Notes: generated by a model from the sequence alone, not told the origin. 46,494 bases of DNA from Deltaproteobacteria bacterium (GCA_020354645.1 CP070652.1:1134532-1181025), one strand, 5' to 3'. Numbered from the stretch's first letter, positions 27,150 through 36,633 are shown. Numbers and translations are program-made.

Positions 27150-27398
27150 GGGGCTGTTTTTTTGCGTTACTTTATAAGCAAGCCGAGCAGGTAGTAAGTT
27201 CGGCAAAACAAGAGTAGAGGATAAAGGCCAGAAGTTTGCTAGGGCGCTCAATGAACTGGAAATACACGGACCAGATGTGGCCGGCAAGGTGAAAATTAGC
27301 AAGTCAACTGTCAGTCGCGCAGTGATGCGCGGAGAAAAGATGGCTGCTGATTTGAAGTTTATGCTGATAAATAACTAGAAACGCACAAAAACAACCCC
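27150..27398. mobile_element. Decayed transposable element bounded by 19-bp inverted repeats
   Basis: GGGGCTGTTTTTTTGCGTT at 27150-27168 and its reverse complement at 27380-27398 match at 17 of 19 positions. The 249-bp unit contains the transposase C-terminal remnant at 27178-27378. It looks like an internally deleted IS200-like or REP-associated transposase unit. It lies in the 26967-27463 gap, where nothing else is recognised. Confidence 0.6.
27178..27378 (+). pseudogene. REP-associated/IS200-like transposase C-terminal remnant
   Basis: A reading frame of 66 codons with no start codon, preceded in frame by TAA at 27175. It ends ISKSTVSRAVMRGEKMA plus a short tail. This resembles the C-terminal helix-turn-helix found after the Y1 domain in many REP-associated transposases (consensus like SQPAVSRAVRRGEKLA, from memory). 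The HUH nuclease domain is absent, so it is non-functional. Confidence 0.5.
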
Positions 27399-27463
27399 TT
27401 TTAATAGTTTTGCTTTAGAGAATATTATTGTCAACTCAGTATTATTTGCCAGTATTGGATCTA

Positions 27464-27748
27464 TCAAAAGTTATTTACTTGTTTTCGCTTCAGTTCCACC
27501 AGGGTGGCCCCCCAACCGCCGGCCTCCGGAGGCGCATCCGTAAAAGTTTCAACCAGCGGATTCTTTTTTAAAAGTCCCTGCACCCGTTTTTTCAAAATAC
27601 CATGTCCCTTGCCATGAATGATGCGAACAGAGTAAATACCCGCATTCATGCATTCCGATAAATAGTCCATCAATAAATCCGGTAGTTCACTCGGTCGAAA
27701 GGTGTGCAGATCCAGCGTATCTTCAATTGGTATTTTCACAGGCTCCAC
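27464..27748 (-). CDS. Smr domain-containing protein
   Basis: A 94-residue stand-alone Smr (small MutS-related) domain, which in other proteins nicks or binds branched DNA or acts as an RNA endonuclease. The family motifs LDLHTFRP (about 13-20) and RIIHGKGHGILKKRV (about 42-56) are intact, with a C-terminal GGWGATLVEL strand. The start is GTG at 27748, preceded by AGGGGGT at a suitable distance. It lies 76 bases downstream of ispH-ubiA on the same strand, with a small hairpin between them. Confidence 0.88.
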   Translation of the reverse strand: MEPVKIPIEDTLDLHTFRPSELPDLLMDYLSECMNAGIYSVRIIHGKGHGILKKRVQGLLKKNPLVETFTDAPPEAGGWGATLVELKRKQVNNF

Positions 27749-27780
27749 CGTAATTCACCCCCTATAAAAGCCAAAATTGT

Positions 27781-27802
27781 AAGGCCCCGCTTGTGAGGCC
27801 TT
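27781..27802 (-). terminator. Possible weak terminator/attenuator after ispH-ubiA
   Basis: AAGGCC and GGCCTT pair across a 10-base loop; on the minus strand the stem is followed by ACAATTTT. It lies between the ispH-ubiA stop and the Smr gene. The T-run is short, so termination would be partial. Confidence 0.35.
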
Positions 27803-27824
27803 GATTAGTATAAAAAGGATTCGT

Positions 27825-29573
27825 TCAAAGATTTATGAGCAACGCTGACCAAAGCAGCGTGATGGAGCCTGCGAGTACAAAAAGACTTTCCACTAAAAAC
27901 TCCAAACGGATGCCTGGTACCAAATGTCCTTTTTCATAAATAAGTAAAACAAGGAATAAAAAGACAGGACATATCGACAGTGCAAAACCGAGGCTGGAGA
28001 TTATGTTGAAGGCACTTGCCAGAAGGATAATGGCAAAAGTGACCGCAAGGATAGATTTTAAAATACGCATCGTCCTTTTTTCCCCCAGCAAAATAGGGAT
28101 CGTTTCCTTGCCGACAATCCGGTCGCCCTGCATGTCCAGCGTATCAAAAAAGGCGGTTCTGACAAATACCATACCGGTGGACCACAGAAATACCGGAACG
28201 ATGCTTAGATTCATTTTTTCTGAAATTGATAGGGATGGAAACAGGGAAGTGACGATTCCCCAGGCCATTGCAATCAGAAGGGTTTTTGAACCGGGGATGT
28301 CTCTTATTCTACGGTAGCGGAAATATGAAAAACGTTCAGGGACGATACGCAAATTGTAAGAGAGGCCCAGAATACTCATCGCTAGAAGAATCACAAAAGG
28401 AATTTGTTCGATGGTATAGGCAATGATCAGGCCAACACCGCCGGCCATGATTGCAAGTACGGATAACAAAAGTTTGTGTTTGTTGTAGAAAAAGGCCCGA
28501 TCCGGATCGTTATATTGATCGGCTTGTTTCCCGGTCAGGTGATTGAGAATGTGCATGGATTGAACATACAGGATGGCAATGATGAAATTCGGGAAGTATT
28601 GACCAATTCCCATCAGCTTGGTGCAGGCATAGGATAAACATCCGGCTCCCAGGGATACATACAAATTCGTGAGCAGGAGCACGCGTTGTATATTGAAAAA
28701 TGTCCTGCGCCAACCCCATCCGCTTTTATAAGGTAAGGCTTCAAGGGTTCGGTAGACGCGTTTGATTATCCAGTTTGGTGTCGAAGCCCCGGCCGTAATA
28801 CCGATATGTCGCGCCGATGCGAGGGATTGGGTGTCAAGGCCTTCTAGTTCTGTTTCGCTCTCTATATGATAAGCCGGTTTACCGGTCTGCTTTGCAATTT
28901 CAAAAAGCCGCTGGGTGTTTCCGCTATTACGCCCACCGACAACGATGATTGCATCAACCGAACTCGCCAGCCGTTTCACTTCAGCCTGTCGTCTTTCGGT
29001 GGAATCGCAGATCGTATCAAATATTTTATAGTGAGGAAATTTCTCATTCACCCAGGTCTTAACCAAGCCAAACAGGCGGGTATTCTGAGTCGTCTGGGCC
29101 ACGATAATTGCGTTTTCAAACGCCGGCAGTGCCTCAAGCTCTTCCAGGCTGCCGACGACATATCCCTTGCCCTCCGCATAGCCCAGCAAGCCGATGACCT
29201 CCGGATGGTCCTTGTCGCCGACGATAATCGAGGCGAAATTTTTTTTGGTGTGTTTACTAATTATCGTCTGAACCTTGATCACCCGGGGGCAGGTGGCATC
29301 GACGACCTTAAAACCGGATTCTTTGAGACTTTCTTTGGCTTTCGGGGGGACCCCGTGGGCTCTAATCAGGACCGTGCCGGTGCCCTGGGAGGGTATCTCG
29401 TTTAATACACAAATCCCTTTTTCCTCTAGCAGCGCCAGAACCTGGGAATTATGAATGAGCGGTCCATAAGTACAGATCGGGCTTTCAAGTTCCTGGGGTG
29501 CATCCATAACCATTTCAACGGCCCTGCGCACACCCATGCAGAAACCGGCGGTTTTGGCAAGAAGGATTTTCAT
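27825..29573 (-). CDS. ispH: IspH (HMB-PP reductase) - UbiA-family prenyltransferase fusion
   Basis: A 582-residue fusion. Residues 1 to about 285 are 4-hydroxy-3-methylbut-2-enyl diphosphate reductase, the last step of the MEP isoprenoid pathway. It has the three [4Fe-4S] cysteines in TAGFCMGVRRAV (Cys12), VDATCPRV and DTICDSTERRQAEV, plus RAHGVPPKA. From about 300 a polytopic membrane domain of the UbiA prenyltransferase type follows. Its first Asp-rich site is degenerate (LTGKQADQYNDPDRA), while the second matches well: DTLDMQGDRIVGKETIPILL. The fusion would put IPP/DMAPP production on the membrane beside a prenyl transfer step; the acceptor is unknown. It sits downstream of parAB and the NYN gene on the same strand. 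Confidence 0.9.
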   Translation of the reverse strand: MKILLAKTAGFCMGVRRAVEMVMDAPQELESPICTYGPLIHNSQVLALLEEKGICVLNEIPSQGTGTVLIRAHGVPPKAKESLKESGFKVVDATCPRVIKVQTIISKHTKKNFASIIVGDKDHPEVIGLLGYAEGKGYVVGSLEELEALPAFENAIIVAQTTQNTRLFGLVKTWVNEKFPHYKIFDTICDSTERRQAEVKRLASSVDAIIVVGGRNSGNTQRLFEIAKQTGKPAYHIESETELEGLDTQSLASARHIGITAGASTPNWIIKRVYRTLEALPYKSGWGWRRTFFNIQRVLLLTNLYVSLGAGCLSYACTKLMGIGQYFPNFIIAILYVQSMHILNHLTGKQADQYNDPDRAFFYNKHKLLLSVLAIMAGGVGLIIAYTIEQIPFVILLAMSILGLSYNLRIVPERFSYFRYRRIRDIPGSKTLLIAMAWGIVTSLFPSLSISEKMNLSIVPVFLWSTGMVFVRTAFFDTLDMQGDRIVGKETIPILLGEKRTMRILKSILAVTFAIILLASAFNIISSLGFALSICPVFLFLVLLIYEKGHLVPGIRLEFLVESLFVLAGSITLLWSALLINL

Positions 29574-29608
29574 TTAAACTTTGAAAGCAACCAAAATGCA
29601 GCGCAGAT

Positions 29609-30136
29609 CTAAAGCTTGTTGATTTTGAGTTTGTTGCGTCGCATGCTTTTAGAAAGCCGACGGCGGGGCCCCTTTTTTTTAGTGGTGGGCTTCCAGCCGC
29701 GTTGTTCTTCCTCTTCTGTATCCACGTCTTGCGTGTTCATGTGTCCGGCCAGGATCAATTTTTTCTCAAAATCAGGAGTATTTATGGTTGCAGCGCCGTA
29801 AGATTCAGCGGCCGCAACGACTTCTCTATCAGAGCTGACAACCAAGGCTTTTTCTTTTTCTGCTTTTGCCATCCGTTTAATAACCGTATCGGCGGTCTCT
29901 CGGTTGCGGGAAAACTTTATGGTAATACCTTTTTGGAAAACCCGTTTGGCAGAAAAGGAAGGGGCTTTGGCGCCATCAAATACAACGGTGATTTTATGCG
30001 ACTTGATTCGTTTATATGTTGCCAGCCTGTCGACAAGTACTTCCCGACCCTGTTGGATATCTATACGCTCCAGGCTGCTCAGTGACGGTGATTGTCGAAT
30101 CAGGTTGTAACCGTCAATAATAATGTGAATTGACAT
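29609..30136 (-). CDS. NYN domain (YacP-like) protein
   Basis: A 175-residue protein of the YacP/NYN (PIN-like) family, putative RNases active in rRNA or mRNA processing. It opens with IHIIIDGYNLIRQ, continues with TVVFDGAKAP and RETADTVIKRMAK, and has LVVSSDREVVAAAESYGA, giving the conserved acidic residues of the fold. The last 45 residues are acidic and then strongly basic (KKKGPRRRLSK), probably RNA binding. The ORF extends to 30172, but the conserved start and AGGTC just upstream favour ATG 30136. It follows parB by 13 bases, so the two are probably cotranscribed. Confidence 0.85.
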   Translation of the reverse strand: MSIHIIIDGYNLIRQSPSLSSLERIDIQQGREVLVDRLATYKRIKSHKITVVFDGAKAPSFSAKRVFQKGITIKFSRNRETADTVIKRMAKAEKEKALVVSSDREVVAAAESYGAATINTPDFEKKLILAGHMNTQDVDTEEEEQRGWKPTTKKKGPRRRLSKSMRRNKLKINKL

Positions 30137-30149
30137 ATTGACCTGAAAA

Positions 30150-31037
30150 TTATTCGCCTTTGAAAAGCGCAATCAAGCGATCAAGATCTTCATTGTTGTA
30201 AAATTCGATTTCCAATTTTCCTCTATTGCCACGCCTGTGTATCTGGACTTTGGTTCCAAAATAACGCGAAAGCTCATCGGCAAGGCCAGAAAAGTATATA
30301 TCTTCTGTGCTCGGAGTGGTCTTTTTCTCCATTTTTTGCTTATTTTTCAAACGGTTAACCAGTTTTTCGGTTTCCCTTACCGATAGCCCCTTAGATACAA
30401 TCGCCCGCCAGGCGGCGGTTTGCTGGGCAGATGTCTGAATGCCCAGCAGGGCGCGTGCGTGTCCCATGCTCAGGGTGCCGTTTAGGATGCTTTCTTTAAT
30501 TTGATCCGGCAGTTGGCGCAGCCTTAAGAAGTTGGCCACCGCACTTCGGCTCTGACCAACTCGCGAGGCGGCTTGATCCTGGGTGAGATTAAATTCAGAG
30601 ATCAGGCGATGAAAAGCTTCGGCTTTTTCAATGGGATTGAGATCTTCCCGCTGAATATTTTCAACGATTGAGATCTCCAGCAGTTTGGCATCCGAGACAG
30701 ATTTTATAATAACCGGCACTTCCTCCAAACCGGCTTTTTTTGCAGCTCGAAAGCGTCTTTCACCGGCTACAATTTCATAACCGCTGTCATGTTTTCTAAC
30801 CAACAGGGGTTGAATAATTCCCTGAGTTCTAATGGATTCGCACAATTCCGCCAGCTCGGCTTCCGGAAACCGACGACGGGGCTGATAACGGTTCGGCCGG
30901 ATCAGGTTGATATTGCACTGGATATATTCCCGCTGACGGTCTTCCGCCGAATCAATATCCGGGATGAGGGCATCGAGGCCCTTTCCAAGTGCCATTTTTT
31001 TTCGTTGTCTTGGATTTGATTCGGGTTTTCTTACCAT
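30150..31037 (-). CDS. parB: Chromosome partitioning protein ParB
   Basis: ParB/Spo0J (295 residues), a CTPase sliding clamp that loads at parS sites and works with ParA in origin segregation. After a basic N-terminus comes the hallmark ALGKGLDALIPD. The ParB N-domain (about 40-130) contains VAGERRFRAAKKAGL (GERRxRA, CTP/parS clamp), then the helix-turn-helix region TQDQAASRVGQSRSAVANFL, and a C-terminal dimerisation domain (about 245-295). ATG 31037 gives a 14-residue extension before the usual MALGKG start at 30995; neither has a strong Shine-Dalgarno sequence. I saw no perfect parS palindrome in the window. Confidence 0.93.
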   Translation of the reverse strand: MVRKPESNPRQRKKMALGKGLDALIPDIDSAEDRQREYIQCNINLIRPNRYQPRRRFPEAELAELCESIRTQGIIQPLLVRKHDSGYEIVAGERRFRAAKKAGLEEVPVIIKSVSDAKLLEISIVENIQREDLNPIEKAEAFHRLISEFNLTQDQAASRVGQSRSAVANFLRLRQLPDQIKESILNGTLSMGHARALLGIQTSAQQTAAWRAIVSKGLSVRETEKLVNRLKNKQKMEKKTTPSTEDIYFSGLADELSRYFGTKVQIHRRGNRGKLEIEFYNNEDLDRLIALFKGE

Positions 31038-31225
31038 GGGTACTCTTTCTATTTAATTGAGGGGTCGAAAAGTTTTTTAGATTGGGTCGCTGATAATTCA
31101 TTCCGCTAATTATCAAAGGTTGGGTGGGAAAAATTCCCAGCCCCCTTATTTATCATTATCGCTCTGCGGCGTTATAACTATTCCAGGCAACTCACTCGGG
31201 TTCACTGATGGATATTTTAAACCCG

Positions 31226-31984
31226 TTAGCGATTTAATAGCTCTTTTGCCAAATTAAAGTAGCTTTCCGCAACGGTGGAGGTGGCATCATAGAGCAGAAT
31301 CGGTTGGCCAAAGCTGGGTGCTTCGCTCAACCTTATATTTCTGGGTATTATGGTTTTAAATATCAGATTCTTGAAATACTTTTCGGCATCCTCAGCCACC
31401 TGGTACGAGAGGTTTGTTCGTTTATCGAACATCGTTAGAAGGATGCCGGCAATAAAAAGATTCGGGTTGAGGTTGCGCTTTATCCGTTTTACCGTTTGCA
31501 GAAGCTGGCCGAGCCCCTCCAGTGCATAAAATTCGCATTGAAGCGGAATCAATATCGAGTCGGCGGCGGTGAGCGCATTGACAGTCAAAAGGCTCAAGGA
31601 AGGCGGGCAGTCGAGAATAATATATTCAAAGGTGTTTACAATTCCGGTGAGTAGATTCCGCAGCGCTCTCTCCCGGTTTGGTTTTGGCATCATTTCCACC
31701 TCGAAGCCAATCAGTTCAACATTTGAGGGAATGACTTTTAAGCATTCGATACTGCTGTCCATAATAAGATTCTGTGCGGCCGTTTCGCCGATCATCCCCT
31801 GGTACAGCGTTTTTTCTATCCTGTGTTTGTCTAATCCGACGCCCGATGTAGCGTTGGCCTGGGGATCACAATCCACGAGCAAAGTTCTTTTTTCAGAGAC
31901 CGCCAAAGCGGCCGAAAGGTTTACGGCCGTAGTTGTTTTACCAACGCCGCCTTTTTGATTTGCTATACAGATAATATGTGCCAT
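31226..31984 (-). CDS. parA: Chromosome partitioning ATPase ParA/Soj
   Basis: A 252-residue deviant Walker-A ATPase that patterns the nucleoid and segregates ParB-parS. It has KGGVGKTT at 11-18, the Walker A' region LLVDCDPQANAT, the Walker B region YIILDCPPSLSLLT, and the DNA-binding basic C-terminal part. Its short length (no N-terminal HTH) is the chromosomal Soj type. AGGTTG precedes ATG 31984. A 188-base gap with a small hairpin (GGTGGG/CCCAGCC) separates it from parB. The 120-base region on its other side is shared with the divergent M48 gene. Confidence 0.95.
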   Translation of the reverse strand: MAHIICIANQKGGVGKTTTAVNLSAALAVSEKRTLLVDCDPQANATSGVGLDKHRIEKTLYQGMIGETAAQNLIMDSSIECLKVIPSNVELIGFEVEMMPKPNRERALRNLLTGIVNTFEYIILDCPPSLSLLTVNALTAADSILIPLQCEFYALEGLGQLLQTVKRIKRNLNPNLFIAGILLTMFDKRTNLSYQVAEDAEKYFKNLIFKTIIPRNIRLSEAPSFGQPILLYDATSTVAESYFNLAKELLNR

Positions 31985-32104
31985 CGTACAACCTCAATTA
32001 AGGTGTAAATTCCTATCATAATATTTGGTGTTTGAAAAGATATTAAAAATCTGTCAGTATACCAAGCATGGATTTAAACATATACTTGGACTAAAGGGGT
32101 TCTT

Positions 32105-33550
32105 ATGAGACGCTCCAGCGTGTCTGGATTAAAATTTTTTGTTTTCATTATCACCGCATTCCTGGTGTTGGCACAAAGCGCGTCATCCATTACCATCAAA
32201 GAGGAAGAAGAACTCGGACGCGAGTTCATGAAGATCGTTTTGGCAAGTTTTGATTTAATCGAAGACCCGCTGATCGTCGATTATGTTAACCAGGTCGGCA
32301 ACCGTATCGTCACCAACCTTCCGCCTTCTCAGCCATATACCTACCGCTTTTTTGTGGTAAAGGAAGGTGTTTATAACGCGTTTGCAACTCCGGCAGGAAA
32401 TATATTTCTTTACAGTGGTCTTATTGAAGCAATGAACAGTGAAGAAGAGCTTGCCGGGATCATTGCCCATGAGGTGGCTCACGTCCAGGCTCGTCATATT
32501 TCCCAGAAGATTGAAAGATCAAAAAAAATCGGCCTGGCAACCCTTGCCGGTATTGCTGCCGGGGTTTTCCTCGGAGCCGCTGGTTCCGGTGAAGTGGCCA
32601 GTGCGGTTACACTGGGATCGATAGCCGCCGGGCAATCAGCGACGCTGGCATACAGCCGGGAAAACGAGATTCAGGCCGATCAGTTGGGAATGGATTATCT
32701 GGCTCAGGCCGGATACAGCGGCCAGGGCCTGTTGACCATTCTGAATAAGATACGGGCCAAGACTTGGTACGGCACGGATCAGATCCCTTCTTATTTGTCA
32801 ACACATCCGGCGGTTGACGATCGCCTTGCATATGCCGACGGCCGGCTGGCCAAAGATAAAAAATCTGGAAAAACCAGCACACCAAAAACTGTCTATGATT
32901 TTAGGGTGATGCATACTCAGCTAACCGCATTATACGGAGACGAACGACTGGTGTTGAGAAAATTTGAGGCTGCCGTTGCCGAAAAACCGGATGACCCCCT
33001 GACATATTACGGATACGGATTGGTTCTGGCAAGGTCTGGCAATCGCCAGGCCGCGATTACGTATTTACGGAAGGCCCTGGAAAAAAACGCTTTTAGCCCT
33101 GAAATCTTAACGGCGCTTGGCAGGGTCTATTTTTTGGACGGGCGCTATGAGGAAGCTTTAAACACCCTTGAGGGCGCGGTCAGTATTTTTTCAAAATATT
33201 CCGAAGCACTGTATTTCCTCGGTCGAACTCAGCTGGAAATGGGCAAACTGAGCGAAGCTGAAAAATCCTTTCAAACGCTAATCAATAAGAGCCCCGAATT
33301 CAGACAGGCATATTACTTCTTGGGGATTACTTACGGCAAACAGAGCAATTTTGCAGATGCCCATTATACCCTTGGGATATATTATTTAAAAAAAGGAAAC
33401 CCGGATCTTGCGCGCAAACAATTTGAAAGGGCTCTTCAAAACACGGCAGATAGTTCCAGAAAAGAAGAAATAAAAAAAATATTGAAAAAACTACCCGGCC
33501 AAGATGCTAAAAACCAAAAGGAGGATCAGAAGAAAAAGAAAGGCGAGTAG
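32105..33550 (+). CDS. M48 family metalloprotease with TPR repeats (BepA-like)
   Basis: A 481-residue secreted zinc protease. A signal peptide (about 1-28, cleavage near QSASS) targets it to the periplasm. The M48 domain has HEVAH at 122-126 with the third ligand in ENEIQADQLGMDYL (about 188-201). From about 275 several TPR repeats follow, and the tail is very basic (KKKKGE). This is the BepA/YfgC arrangement, which in other bacteria monitors outer-membrane protein assembly and degrades misassembled substrates. AAAGGGG precedes ATG 32105. It is divergent from parA and convergent with fusA. Confidence 0.92.
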   Translation: MRRSSVSGLKFFVFIITAFLVLAQSASSITIKEEEELGREFMKIVLASFDLIEDPLIVDYVNQVGNRIVTNLPPSQPYTYRFFVVKEGVYNAFATPAGNIFLYSGLIEAMNSEEELAGIIAHEVAHVQARHISQKIERSKKIGLATLAGIAAGVFLGAAGSGEVASAVTLGSIAAGQSATLAYSRENEIQADQLGMDYLAQAGYSGQGLLTILNKIRAKTWYGTDQIPSYLSTHPAVDDRLAYADGRLAKDKKSGKTSTPKTVYDFRVMHTQLTALYGDERLVLRKFEAAVAEKPDDPLTYYGYGLVLARSGNRQAAITYLRKALEKNAFSPEILTALGRVYFLDGRYEEALNTLEGAVSIFSKYSEALYFLGRTQLEMGKLSEAEKSFQTLINKSPEFRQAYYFLGITYGKQSNFADAHYTLGIYYLKKGNPDLARKQFERALQNTADSSRKEEIKKILKKLPGQDAKNQKEDQKKKKGE

Positions 33551-33586
33551 TCTGCGAGAACTGAGAAAGAATTGCCGTTTCCGCTT

Positions 33587-35620
33587 TCAGGCACGATCAA
33601 AATGTGAAAACTGCATCGAGAATGTGCCCCTTCCCTGAGTTGCGGATCTCAATGAAGTCGAATAACCGAACATGCGCGCCAGCGGCACAATGGTCTTTAT
33701 CACTTGGGTACCTGATCGACTTTCGATGCCTTCAATCTTGCCGCCGCGAGAATTTAAGTCGCCAATGACATCTCCCATGAAGGATTCAGGCACATACACT
33801 TCCACCGCCATGATCGGATCGAGCAGAAAAGGATTGCCTTTTGCCAGCGCTTTTTTACATGCCATCGAAGCACTGACGGTATAAGCCAGATCGGTGCCCA
33901 AAGATTCCTTGTAGGAGCCGCCCACAAGAACGGCTTCAACATCGACCACCGGATACCCCATTAACGCCCCGCTTTCAAAAGATTCCAATATCCCTTTTTC
34001 GATAGCAGGTATAAAGATCGGCGGAATAATTTCAGCCTCGATTTGTGATCTGAATTTGTTGCCTGTACCCCTGGCCAGCGGTTTTAATCTGAGGGAAACT
34101 TCACCAAAATGACGCTGTCCGGCTACCTCTTTGTCAAATAATGCGCTGCCTTCCGTTTGTTTTTCAATGGTCTCTCTGTAAACCACTTGAGGCTTGCCGA
34201 CATTCACCTGTGTTCGAAATTCCCGTAGCATGCGACTGATAATTACCTCGAGGTGAAGTTCGCCCATGCCAGATACTATTGTCTGCCCGGTATCCTCGTC
34301 CCTTTTTACCTGCAAGGTGGGATCTTCCGCCATAAATTTTTCCAGCACCTGATCAAGCTTTTCCTGGTCGGCATGCGTCTTAGGCTCTACGGCAACAGAA
34401 ATGACCGGCTCATAAAACTCAATTTTTTCAAGCAATACCGGATGATCGCTTGAACATAGGGTTTCTCCTGTAGAAGATTCTTTCAGACCGATCACCCCGA
34501 CGATGCTTCCTGCTCCGGTATGGTCGATTCGTTCGCGTTTGTTGGCATGCATTCTTAATATCCGGGAAAGTTTTTCTTTCTTTTTCCGGAATGGATTATA
34601 TACATCCTCACCGGCTTTCATCCTGCCACTATAAATCCTGACAAAAGATAATTTTCTGCCTTCGATCATCGACACTTTGAAAATGAGAGCGGCTAAAGGG
34701 GCCTTATCGATTGCTTCACATAATCGGGTTTCTCCCGTATCGGGGTCAACTCCCTGCATTGGTGGAATATCAACCGGGCTCGGGAGATAGCCCACAATGG
34801 CATCCAGAAGGGGCTGTATTCCCTTATTTTTCAGGGCGGAACCGCATAAAACCGGAACCAGTTCAAGATCGATGGTTGCTTTGCGAATTGCGGCCTGCAG
34901 ACGTTCAGAATCGATTTGAGTTTCCGCCAAGTAGGCCTCCATAATTTCATCATCACTGTCGGCTACCGATTCTATCAGCTTTTCGCGATAATCCCGTGCT
35001 ATCTGGATTAGATCTTCCGGGATTTCCAGCGCCAGGTAATTGACACCAAGGGTCTCATCATCCCAGACGATTTTTTCCATATTGATTAAATCAATGATTC
35101 CCTCAAAATCATCTTCTGCGCCCACCGGCAGTTGCAAAACCAGCGGGTTGGCATTGAGTTTGTCTTTCATCATTTCAATCGTACCCCAGAAATCAGCACC
35201 CACGCGGTCCAGTTTATTGATAAAAGCAATTTTGGGCACCCGGTATTTGTCTGCCTGTCGCCAAACCGTTTCGGATTGGGGTTCCACGCCCCCCACAGCG
35301 CAAAATACGCCGATGGCACCGTCAAGTACTCTCAGCGATCGCTCGACTTCGATGGTAAAATCGACGTGACCCGGGGTATCGATAAGTTGAATCTCACTTC
35401 CGCGCCACTGACAGGTTGTAACGGCTGAAGTTATGGTAATGCCTCTTTCTTGCTCGTCAACCATCCAGTCCATGATCGCTTCACCGTCGTGTACCTCGCC
35501 CATTTTGTGCGAGCGACCCGTATAATAGAGGATTCGTTCGGTGACCGTTGTTTTACCGGCATCTATGTGTGCGATGATCCCGATGTTTCTTATTTTTTCA
35601 ATACGGCCTTTTGCATTCAT
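33587..35620 (-). CDS. fusA: Elongation factor G
   Basis: A 677-residue translational GTPase. G1 is AHIDAGKTT (about 17-25), G2 is in [16 protein letters not shown]3 is DTPGHVDF, G4 is FINKLDR and G5 is [11 protein letters not shown]. Domains II-V follow, ending SMQFSHF. It is not in a str operon: no rpsL, rpsG or tuf lies nearby. Deltaproteobacteria, spirochaetes and planctomycetes often carry two special EF-Gs, one for translocation and one for ribosome recycling (spdEFG1/2). This may be one of them, but I cannot say which. Its ATG overlaps the stop of the GerMN gene (ATGA), so their translation is probably coupled. Confidence 0.92.
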   Translation of the reverse strand: MNAKGRIEKIRNIGIIAHIDAGKTTVTERILYYTGRSHKMGEVHDGEAIMDWMVDEQERGITITSAVTTCQWRGSEIQLIDTPGHVDFTIEVERSLRVLDGAIGVFCAVGGVEPQSETVWRQADKYRVPKIAFINKLDRVGADFWGTIEMMKDKLNANPLVLQLPVGAEDDFEGIIDLINMEKIVWDDETLGVNYLALEIPEDLIQIARDYREKLIESVADSDDEIMEAYLAETQIDSERLQAAIRKATIDLELVPVLCGSALKNKGIQPLLDAIVGYLPSPVDIPPMQGVDPDTGETRLCEAIDKAPLAALIFKVSMIEGRKLSFVRIYSGRMKAGEDVYNPFRKKKEKLSRILRMHANKRERIDHTGAGSIVGVIGLKESSTGETLCSSDHPVLLEKIEFYEPVISVAVEPKTHADQEKLDQVLEKFMAEDPTLQVKRDEDTGQTIVSGMGELHLEVIISRMLREFRTQVNVGKPQVVYRETIEKQTEGSALFDKEVAGQRHFGEVSLRLKPLARGTGNKFRSQIEAEIIPPIFIPAIEKGILESFESGALMGYPVVDVEAVLVGGSYKESLGTDLAYTVSASMACKKALAKGNPFLLDPIMAVEVYVPESFMGDVIGDLNSRGGKIEGIESRSGTQVIKTIVPLARMFGYSTSLRSATQGRGTFSMQFSHFDRA

Positions 35621-36159
35621 CGTATGAGCAACATGTTGGCTTTAAAGGGGAAACGAATGTCAACGTGTCCTGCTAACGTCATTGTTTCGTGTCCGCCAAT
35701 TAGGATCCTTACGGTCTTCACCTCAGGGATGTTTAGTATCAATGAATTAACTATCGAATATATTGTGAGAATTTCTGATCGGCTGCCTCCCGGATGTTTA
35801 TCCGCCACGTTCTGGGTTAAGTCAACGAAAGCGGTACCGTCTGATGTTACAAAAAATGCCCGGAGTCCAGCAGCGGCGGGGATTGTGCGCATAAGATCTC
35901 CCTTAGGACCTTTTATCAGGGCGTCAATGATACTTTTGCCAAATTCGACCGGGTCATCGGAATGGACAAGAACCCGCTCTTCTGAGGCCAAGAAAGCAAT
36001 TTCTCTATATGCGAAATACAGATGCACAACACGCTTGTCAGCTTGCGTTAGCTGCCTGGGCTCAGCTTTTGGTTCGACGGCCAGTCCGAGTTTGGCCAAG
36101 AGCAGCCACAAGACCGTGTGGCCGACCCAAATTATCACAATAAAGCGTATTGTTTTCAT
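35617..36159 (-). CDS. GerMN domain-containing exported protein
   Basis: A 180-residue protein with an N-terminal hydrophobic segment (about 5-27; signal peptide or anchor, with no lipobox cysteine) and a GerMN domain (about 45-165). The GerMN part shows [18 protein letters not shown], the [20 protein letters not shown] region and the [11 protein letters not shown] strand. GerMN domains occur in spore proteins GerM and LpqB but also in many non-sporulating envelope proteins; no enzyme activity is known. Its last base pairs overlap the fusA start as ATGA, an unusual partner for an envelope protein. Confidence 0.8.
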   Translation of the reverse strand: MKTIRFIVIIWVGHTVLWLLLAKLGLAVEPKAEPRQLTQADKRVVHLYFAYREIAFLASEERVLVHSDDPVEFGKSIIDALIKGPKGDLMRTIPAAAGLRAFFVTSDGTAFVDLTQNVADKHPGGSRSEILTIYSIVNSLILNIPEVKTVRILIGGHETMTLAGHVDIRFPFKANMLLIR

Positions 36160-36245
36160 TTATTGATAGAATGATAAACCAACCCGCAAAGGGGATTCAC
36201 GAACTGTGTTCATCCGTTTGAAATAATACCGCAAAATAGATCCGT

Positions 36246-36274
36246 TTTTTAAGTTAATCTGTCAATTATGTCAA
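36246..36274 (-). promoter_or_regulatory. Candidate promoter for GerMN-fusA
   Basis: Minus-strand TTGACA at 36274-36269, a 17-base spacer, then TAAAAA at 36251-36246. A second TTGACA lies at 36265-36260. The predicted start is about 80 bases upstream of the GerMN ATG. Confidence 0.4.
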
Positions 36275-36326
36275 GGATAGATGAGATTGAACGGTTAACA
36301 AACAGCGGGGCGGCGTTTCTAAACTC

Positions 36327-36359
36327 AAAAAAAAGGGGCAAAGCAATTTTGCTTGCCCC
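36327..36359 (-). terminator. Rho-independent terminator of tRNA-Ala
   Basis: On the minus strand GGGGCAAGCA pairs with TGCTTTGCCCC (one base bulged) and eight T residues follow. It begins 10 bases past the tRNA 3' end. Confidence 0.9.
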
Positions 36360-36368
36360 GAATATTTC

Positions 36369-36444
36369 TGGTGGAGCTGATCGGGATCGAACCGACGACC
36401 TCATGACTGCCAGTCATGCGCTCTCCCAGCTGAGCTACAGCCCC
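36369..36444 (-). tRNA. tRNA-Ala (anticodon GGC)
   Basis: 76 nucleotides including an encoded CCA. The acceptor stem GGGGCTG/CAGCTCC contains the G3-U70 wobble pair, the alanine identity element. The D arm, T arm (GGTTCGATCC) and the anticodon loop CTGGCAG with GGC at positions 34-36 are all standard. It reads GCC/GCU codons. It is followed by a strong terminator. A TTGACA on the minus strand at 36485-36480 is a possible -35 element. Confidence 0.97.
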
Positions 36445-36633
36445 GGATATCAGGAGCCACTAACAAAAACCCTATTGAGTGTCAATATTTATTTTTAAGT
36501 GGTTTCTTTTGAACCCTTTCAAAAAATACCGCTATTAAAGCAATACGGCGGTTGAGGGTCTAACTGCGACTGCCTTACCCGCGCCAAAGTTCAACGCCAC
36601 AAGCATGGCATCAGTTTTCTATGGTCGAATTTA

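Noticed and set aside
30150..31984. parS sites near parAB
   Set aside because: No sequence close to the TGTTNCACGTGAAACA palindrome was noticed in or around parA and parB.
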